DNA of 64,000 nucleotides from Streptomyces sp. ISL-1. GTDB lineage: Bacteria > Actinomycetota > Actinomycetes > Streptomycetales > Streptomycetaceae. This document shows positions 60,218-64,000 of the stretch, piece after piece. The translations under genes and the position numbers were made by a program. Location of the stretch: the NCBI RefSeq assembly GCF_018614585.1, contig NZ_JAGGOI010000017.1, positions 1 to 64,000 on the forward strand, written 5' to 3'. A model generated the notes under the pieces. The model was given only the letters and a program-made list of their open reading frames with translations. It did not search any database and had not been told where the DNA came from. The first letter of the stretch is position 1, and each line of letters starts with the position of its first letter.

Positions 60218-62089
60218 GTGCAACAGCCAGCCACCGAGACCGGGAGACCCGTGGCCGCCCCCAACCAGCGGGACACGAGCCATCCCGCGATGGATCTCGC
60301 CGACCTGCCCGCCGCCGACCACTCGCACTGGCCGGCGCGGCTGCTGCTGACCGCCCCGCTGGCCGGCGCGCTGGCTCTGTGGGCGTACGCCATGGTGCGC
60401 ACCGACACCTCACGCCTCGGCGACTTCGGGCTCGTCGGGGCGCTGCCGGTCGCCTTCTGGATCGCGCTGGCGCTGCTGGCCGTGGGCTTCTGGGTCTGCG
60501 TACGCGATCCGCTGCGCGCAAACGGCTGGTCGCTGGCGTACACCGTGGGCCTGATCGTGCTGGAGCGCGCCACCCAGGCGCTCGTCTACCCCACCCCGCT
60601 GTACTCCTGGGCGTGGAAGCACGACGCGGTCATCGAGCATCTGCTCACCGCGGGCGGCCTCCAGCGCGGCGACCAGCTGGGCGACATGGCGGTGTACGAC
60701 CAGTGGCCCGGGTTCTTCGCCGCGCAGGCCGCGCTGGTGCGGCTGACCGGCGTGGAGAACGCGGCGATGTACATGGCCTGGTGGCCGCTGGTCTCCAGCC
60801 TGCTGCTGCTCACGCCGCTGCTGCTGATCTACCGCACCTTCACCCAGGACCGCCGCCTGATCTGGACCGCGGTCTGGCTCTTCTACGTAGCCAACTGGGT
60901 GGGACAGGACTACTTCTCGCCGCAGTCGCTGGCCCTGGCCCTGTATCTCGGCGTGATCGCGGTCGTCCTGCGCCGCGGCGAGCGCCCCGCGCGGGGCCGC
61001 AGATCGCGGCAGGTGCTGTGGACCGCCCTGCTCATCCCGCTGATCACCGCCATCGTCATCTCCCACCAGCTCACCCCCGTGATGCTGGTGGCGAGTCTCG
61101 GCGTGCTGTGCCTGACCCGCCGCTACCGCGACTGGACGCTGCTGATCACGCTGCTGCTGGTGTTCCTGGCGTGGAATCTCACCGCTTCGCTGCCGTTCCT
61201 GCGGGAGGCGGTGCCCGAGATGGTGAGCTCCTTCGGCGATGTGAGCGGCAATCTGGAGACGGGCTACGGGTCGACGCCGACCGGCACCGGACCGGTGATC
61301 GTCTCCTGGGTGTCCCGGATCCTCTCGGCCTCCGTACTGCTGCTCGCCGCAGTCGGCGTGCTGCGCGGGCGGGTGCTGCGGCACCGCGCCCGGCCGCTGC
61401 TGCTGCTCGCCGCCGTCCCGCTGCTGATGCTGGTGGCCAATGACTACGGCAGCGAAATGATCTTCCGGGTGCTGCTGTTCATGCTCCCGGGCGCGTGCTT
61501 CTTCGCCGCGGCCGCGCTGCTGCCCGCGGTGCGGCCGCTGGCCGCGGAGCCCGGCGGGCACGGGGTCCCGCAGCCCGCGGTGGGCCTGCGGTTCGCGGTG
61601 CTGCCCGGGGTTGTGCTGCTGGCGCTCACGGCGGCGTTCGTGCCCAGCTACTCGGGCAAGGACCGGCTCAGCTACTTCCCGCCGCAGGAGGTCGCGCTGG
61701 TACAGCAGGTCTTCGACCGGGCGCCCCAGGGTTCTCTTGTCGTTGCCGCCCATCGCAACTACCCGCTCGCGTACGCTTCGTACTGGAATGTGCAGCATTA
61801 CTGGTTCCTCGACGACGAGAAAAGCCATGTCGAAGAAATCATGAAGGACCCGGCCGGGACGCTGGCCCGGGACATGGCCGCGGTGGAACCGCCGGCCAGG
61901 GCGTACTTCCTGCTCACCCAGGGCCAGATCGCCAACTCCGAGATGAACGGCATGCTCACCGGCGAGCAGTTGCGGAGCATCGAGAAGTCCGTCGCGGCCT
62001 CCCCGCTGTTCGAGCGGGTCGGCCGCAACAGCGCAGGTGTCATCTACGAACTGAAGCGCACCGACAGCTCGCCGGGGAGGACCTCATGA
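60218..62089 (+). CDS. Polytopic membrane protein, glycan polymerase or GT-C-like
   Basis: This 623-residue protein has about 12 hydrophobic segments followed by an extracytoplasmic C-terminal domain (about 490-610, starting KDRLSYFPPQEVALVQQVF). The first large loop contains AWKHDAVIEHLLTAGG and MAVYDQWPGFFAAQAALV, with an acidic residue pattern like GT-C glycosyltransferases or Wzy-type polymerases. No named family can be fixed by eye. It most likely polymerises or modifies the glycan exported by the upstream flippase. The GTG at 60218 has GGGGGA upstream. It overlaps the next gene by ATGA. Confidence 0.75.
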   Translation: MQQPATETGRPVAAPNQRDTSHPAMDLADLPAADHSHWPARLLLTAPLAGALALWAYAMVRTDTSRLGDFGLVGALPVAFWIALALLAVGFWVCVRDPLRANGWSLAYTVGLIVLERATQALVYPTPLYSWAWKHDAVIEHLLTAGGLQRGDQLGDMAVYDQWPGFFAAQAALVRLTGVENAAMYMAWWPLVSSLLLLTPLLLIYRTFTQDRRLIWTAVWLFYVANWVGQDYFSPQSLALALYLGVIAVVLRRGERPARGRRSRQVLWTALLIPLITAIVISHQLTPVMLVASLGVLCLTRRYRDWTLLITLLLVFLAWNLTASLPFLREAVPEMVSSFGDVSGNLETGYGSTPTGTGPVIVSWVSRILSASVLLLAAVGVLRGRVLRHRARPLLLLAAVPLLMLVANDYGSEMIFRVLLFMLPGACFFAAAALLPAVRPLAAEPGGHGVPQPAVGLRFAVLPGVVLLALTAAFVPSYSGKDRLSYFPPQEVALVQQVFDRAPQGSLVVAAHRNYPLAYASYWNVQHYWFLDDEKSHVEEIMKDPAGTLARDMAAVEPPARAYFLLTQGQIANSEMNGMLTGEQLRSIEKSVAASPLFERVGRNSAGVIYELKRTDSSPGRTS

Positions 62090-62529
62090 GACCTCAGTCG
62101 CTCGCGATCCGGCTGCTGCCGCCCTTCGCCGGCTGGTGCGCCGTCGGCGCCACCACACTGCCCGCCGGATCACCGCTGCGGGTCGCGCCCGTCGCCGTGT
62201 TCCTGCTCGCGGGTCCCGGCGCCGCCGTCCTGCGTATCTGCGGCCCCGCCCTGAGGCGTCATCAGGCGGTCGGCCCGGTGGAGAGCTGGGACGGCGGCTT
62301 CGAACGGGACTCCGACCGTCTGGAGCAACTTGTCCTCGCCGCCTTCCTGAGTGTGGGCGCGACCCTCATCTGCGCCACGGCGCTGATGGCCGCGCACGCG
62401 TTCAGCGGCATACGGGTCCTGGTGCTGCTCACCGTGCTGACAATGCTCGCCGCCTGCTGTCCGCAGCTGCCCGGCCGGACTCGGACGGCGCGCGCGTCCT
62501 CGCCGCCACAGAAAGGCTCACCCCTGTGA
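62086..62529 (+). CDS. Small membrane protein of polysaccharide operon
   Basis: This 147-residue protein has about four hydrophobic segments (IRLLPPFAGWCAVGATTLPA, VAPVAVFLLAGPGAAVLRI, LVLAAFLSVGATLICATALMA, RVLVLLTVLTMLAACC) and no recognised family. It resembles a short piece of a larger glycan-synthesis membrane protein. The ATG at 62086 has GGGGAGG at 5 bases and overlaps the upstream stop (ATGA); its own stop overlaps the hydrolase start (GTGA). Tight coupling on both sides suggests a fixed stoichiometry with its neighbours. Function unknown. Confidence 0.75.
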   Translation: MRPQSLAIRLLPPFAGWCAVGATTLPAGSPLRVAPVAVFLLAGPGAAVLRICGPALRRHQAVGPVESWDGGFERDSDRLEQLVLAAFLSVGATLICATALMAAHAFSGIRVLVLLTVLTMLAACCPQLPGRTRTARASSPPQKGSPL

Positions 62530-63611
62530 CGTTACCCCGACGCCCCGTTCGCGGGGCGCCAGGCATCCATCGCAGGCCGCCCGACCGACGACGGTCGTGG
62601 GCCGTGTCCACAGCCCTCGTCGGCGTGCTGCTCGTGGGCGTACTCGCCCTCAAGTCCTCCGGTTCCGACGGCTCCGACCGCTTGGCACACGGCGCCGAAT
62701 GCCGGCCGACGGAACTGCTGGTGCCACGCTGCGGCGCCTGGTTCGGCGCGTATGTACGGCACGCCAAGCCCGACCTCGAAGCCAACGTCCTCGCCTACGA
62801 GAAGCGCATCGGCCGCAAGCTGGACATCGTCTACACGTACCACGACATGTCTCTGGACGGCCTGGAGGGACAGCTGCTTACCGATCAGGAGCGGCGCGTC
62901 GGCAAGGACCGGATGCTGCTGCTGTCCTGGGAGAGCAAGTGGTGGAACGGCACCCCGGCGCAGCAGCCCAGCTGGAGGCAGATCACCTCCGGGGCGCTCG
63001 ACACCAGCGTGATCGATGTGCAGGCGAAGCGGATCAAGGCGTACGGCAAACCGCTGTTCCTCTCCTTCGACCTGGAGATGGACACCCGCACTCCCGCCAA
63101 CGGCACACCCGCCGAGTACGTCGCCGCCTACCGGCACATCCATGACCGGTTCCGTGAGCTGGGGGTGACCAATGTGGTGTGGACGTGGATCATCACCGGC
63201 TACACCGGCCACAGTGAGCTGTTCCGCGCGCTCTATCCGGGCGACCGTTATGTCGACTGGATCGGCTACAACCAGTACAACTACTTCAGCTGCCACAAGG
63301 CGAAATGGCAGAGCTTCGAGCAGACGCAGACGGCGTCGCACGACTGGATCCGCAAGAACCTCTCGGCGGACAAGCCGCTGATGCTCTCGGAGTTCGGCAC
63401 GGCGGACGATCCCGCGAAGCCGTCCGCCCAGGCCGAGTGGTACGAGCAAGTGCCCCGGGTGATCAAGGAGTTGGAAGGAGTACGGGCCGCGCTCCAGTGG
63501 AACTACCGGGACCCGGGTCCCGGCTGCGACCTCTCACTGGCCAGGGACGAGTCCTGGAAGAGCCTGCGCAGGGCGGTCTCGGACCCGTACTTCAACCAGC
63601 CGCGGCCATGA
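62526..63611 (+). CDS. Membrane-anchored GH26-like glycoside hydrolase
   Basis: This 361-residue protein has an N-terminal signal anchor (about 25-43) and an extracellular TIM-barrel resembling glycoside hydrolase family 26. CGAWFGAYV opens the barrel. FLSFDLEMD places a likely acid/base at E184 (the usual H of H-E-M is L), TNVVWTWI follows, and LMLSEFGT gives a nucleophile at E289. It may trim or release the glycan made by the operon. The GTG at 62526 overlaps the previous stop. Codon 3 is TTA, the rare leucine codon read by the bldA tRNA in Streptomyces, so its synthesis should depend on development. Confidence 0.8.
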   Translation: MTLPRRPVRGAPGIHRRPPDRRRSWAVSTALVGVLLVGVLALKSSGSDGSDRLAHGAECRPTELLVPRCGAWFGAYVRHAKPDLEANVLAYEKRIGRKLDIVYTYHDMSLDGLEGQLLTDQERRVGKDRMLLLSWESKWWNGTPAQQPSWRQITSGALDTSVIDVQAKRIKAYGKPLFLSFDLEMDTRTPANGTPAEYVAAYRHIHDRFRELGVTNVVWTWIITGYTGHSELFRALYPGDRYVDWIGYNQYNYFSCHKAKWQSFEQTQTASHDWIRKNLSADKPLMLSEFGTADDPAKPSAQAEWYEQVPRVIKELEGVRAALQWNYRDPGPGCDLSLARDESWKSLRRAVSDPYFNQPRP

Positions 63612-63652
63612 CGATTCCCGGGCGCGACCGGCGCGACCGGGCGCGTCGTCGG

Positions 63653-64000
63653 TCAGCCGCCGGGTCGGCCACTGGCGGACGCTCCGCCGCTGTTCTCGTC
63701 GTCGGCGGGCCGTTCGCCGTGTGACGTGTGGGAGCCGAAGTTCCCGTAGCCCTTCATCTCGTGCGGCAGGATGCGGCGCCCGTCTTCGGCGCCGAAATCC
63801 TCATCGGGTTCCCGGCTCTCCTCGAGGTGGGTGGCGTGTTCCGGCGGCCGGGGCTGCTCCTCGGGGCTCGGTGGCTCGTAGGGGCGTCTGCGGTTCGCCC
63901 ACATCGCCGCGCCGAAACCCACCACGGCGATGACCACGACAGCGACGACCGGCGCGAGGGCGGCTCCCAGCCCCCGGGCGAGAGGATCCGTGAGCTGGTC
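63653..64000 (-). CDS. DUF6479 family protein (partial, start beyond window)
   Basis: This gene fragment of at least 115 residues is open to the right edge. The visible part begins DQLTDPLARGLGAALAPVV, then a membrane helix through VVIAVVGFGAAMWA, an Arg patch, and an acidic/Pro-rich cytoplasmic tail with REPDED, GRRILPHEMKGYGNFGS. This pattern (DPLARG, one helix, the HE-KGYGN-like box) is that of the DUF6479 proteins of Streptomyces, of unknown function. It converges on the hydrolase gene with a 41-base gap. Confidence 0.75.
   Translation of the reverse strand, partial: DQLTDPLARGLGAALAPVVAVVVIAVVGFGAAMWANRRRPYEPPSPEEQPRPPEHATHLEESREPDEDFGAEDGRRILPHEMKGYGNFGSHTSHGERPADDENSGGASASGRPGG

Overview
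The window is a piece of a Streptomyces chromosome. The evidence is high-GC coding sequence, frequent GTG and TTG starts, a WhiB protein with the residues expected of Streptomyces WhiB, F420 biosynthesis genes, LAXTG/LPXTG sortase substrates, a TTA-containing gene and, at the left edge, an rRNA-operon promoter region of the Streptomyces type. No tRNA gene, rRNA gene body, insertion sequence, integrase or CRISPR array was seen.

Layout. 1-344: a low-GC block with up to four minus-strand promoters that read off the left edge, most likely into a 16S rRNA gene. 345-3145: SpoIIM and RDD membrane proteins and a conserved unknown. 3298-12315: a metabolic block (ahcY, a CDF metal transporter, manA, a SIS protein, a Trm112-like protein, manB, an unknown, DUF3499, a zincin-like protein). 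12410-18309: a DUF5719 secreted protein, a very large membrane glycosyltransferase, and whiB. 18934-24120: cysteine dioxygenase, fbiA, fbiB, a HhH-GPD glycosylase and a GDP-mannose-type pyrophosphorylase. 24221-36556: a secreted PGRP amidase, a TIGR03089 protein, five LytR-CpsA-Psr (LCP) proteins, a family 2 glycosyltransferase and a thioesterase. 36618-45549: acyl-CoA dehydrogenase, UDP-glucose dehydrogenase, a CGNR regulator with a VOC protein, two tandem renal-type dipeptidases (one with most metal ligands lost), purE/purK and GtrA. 45612-49617: a two-component system and a POT peptide transporter. 49798-53914: a translationally coupled operon of four secreted or membrane proteins with LAQTG and LPRTG sorting signals. 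54097-56331: an anti-sigma-type kinase, a STAS antagonist and a SigB/SigF-type sigma factor. 56464-63611: a coupled surface-polysaccharide operon (DegT aminotransferase, flippase, polymerase-like protein, small membrane protein, GH26-like hydrolase). 63653-64000: a partial DUF6479 protein.

The order sahH / manA / SIS / pmm / DUF3499 / zincin / whiB / fbiA / fbiB / manC / LCP / fadE / purE / purK / gtrA is, from memory, also that of the Mycobacterium tuberculosis Rv3248c-Rv3277 region. This is therefore an old actinobacterial neighbourhood joining sugar-nucleotide supply, F420, cell-division control by WhiB and wall-polymer attachment. Much of the window serves the cell envelope: mannose activation, UDP-glucuronate, LCP ligases, GtrA, glycosyltransferases, an amidase, sortase substrates and a Wzx/Wzy-like operon.

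Non-coding points of note are several intergenic tandem-repeat arrays (8825-9180, 17962-18033, 22868-22923, 39293-39760), strong bidirectional terminators between convergent genes, and several candidate leaderless promoters. All calls are from reading the sequence; no database search was possible.
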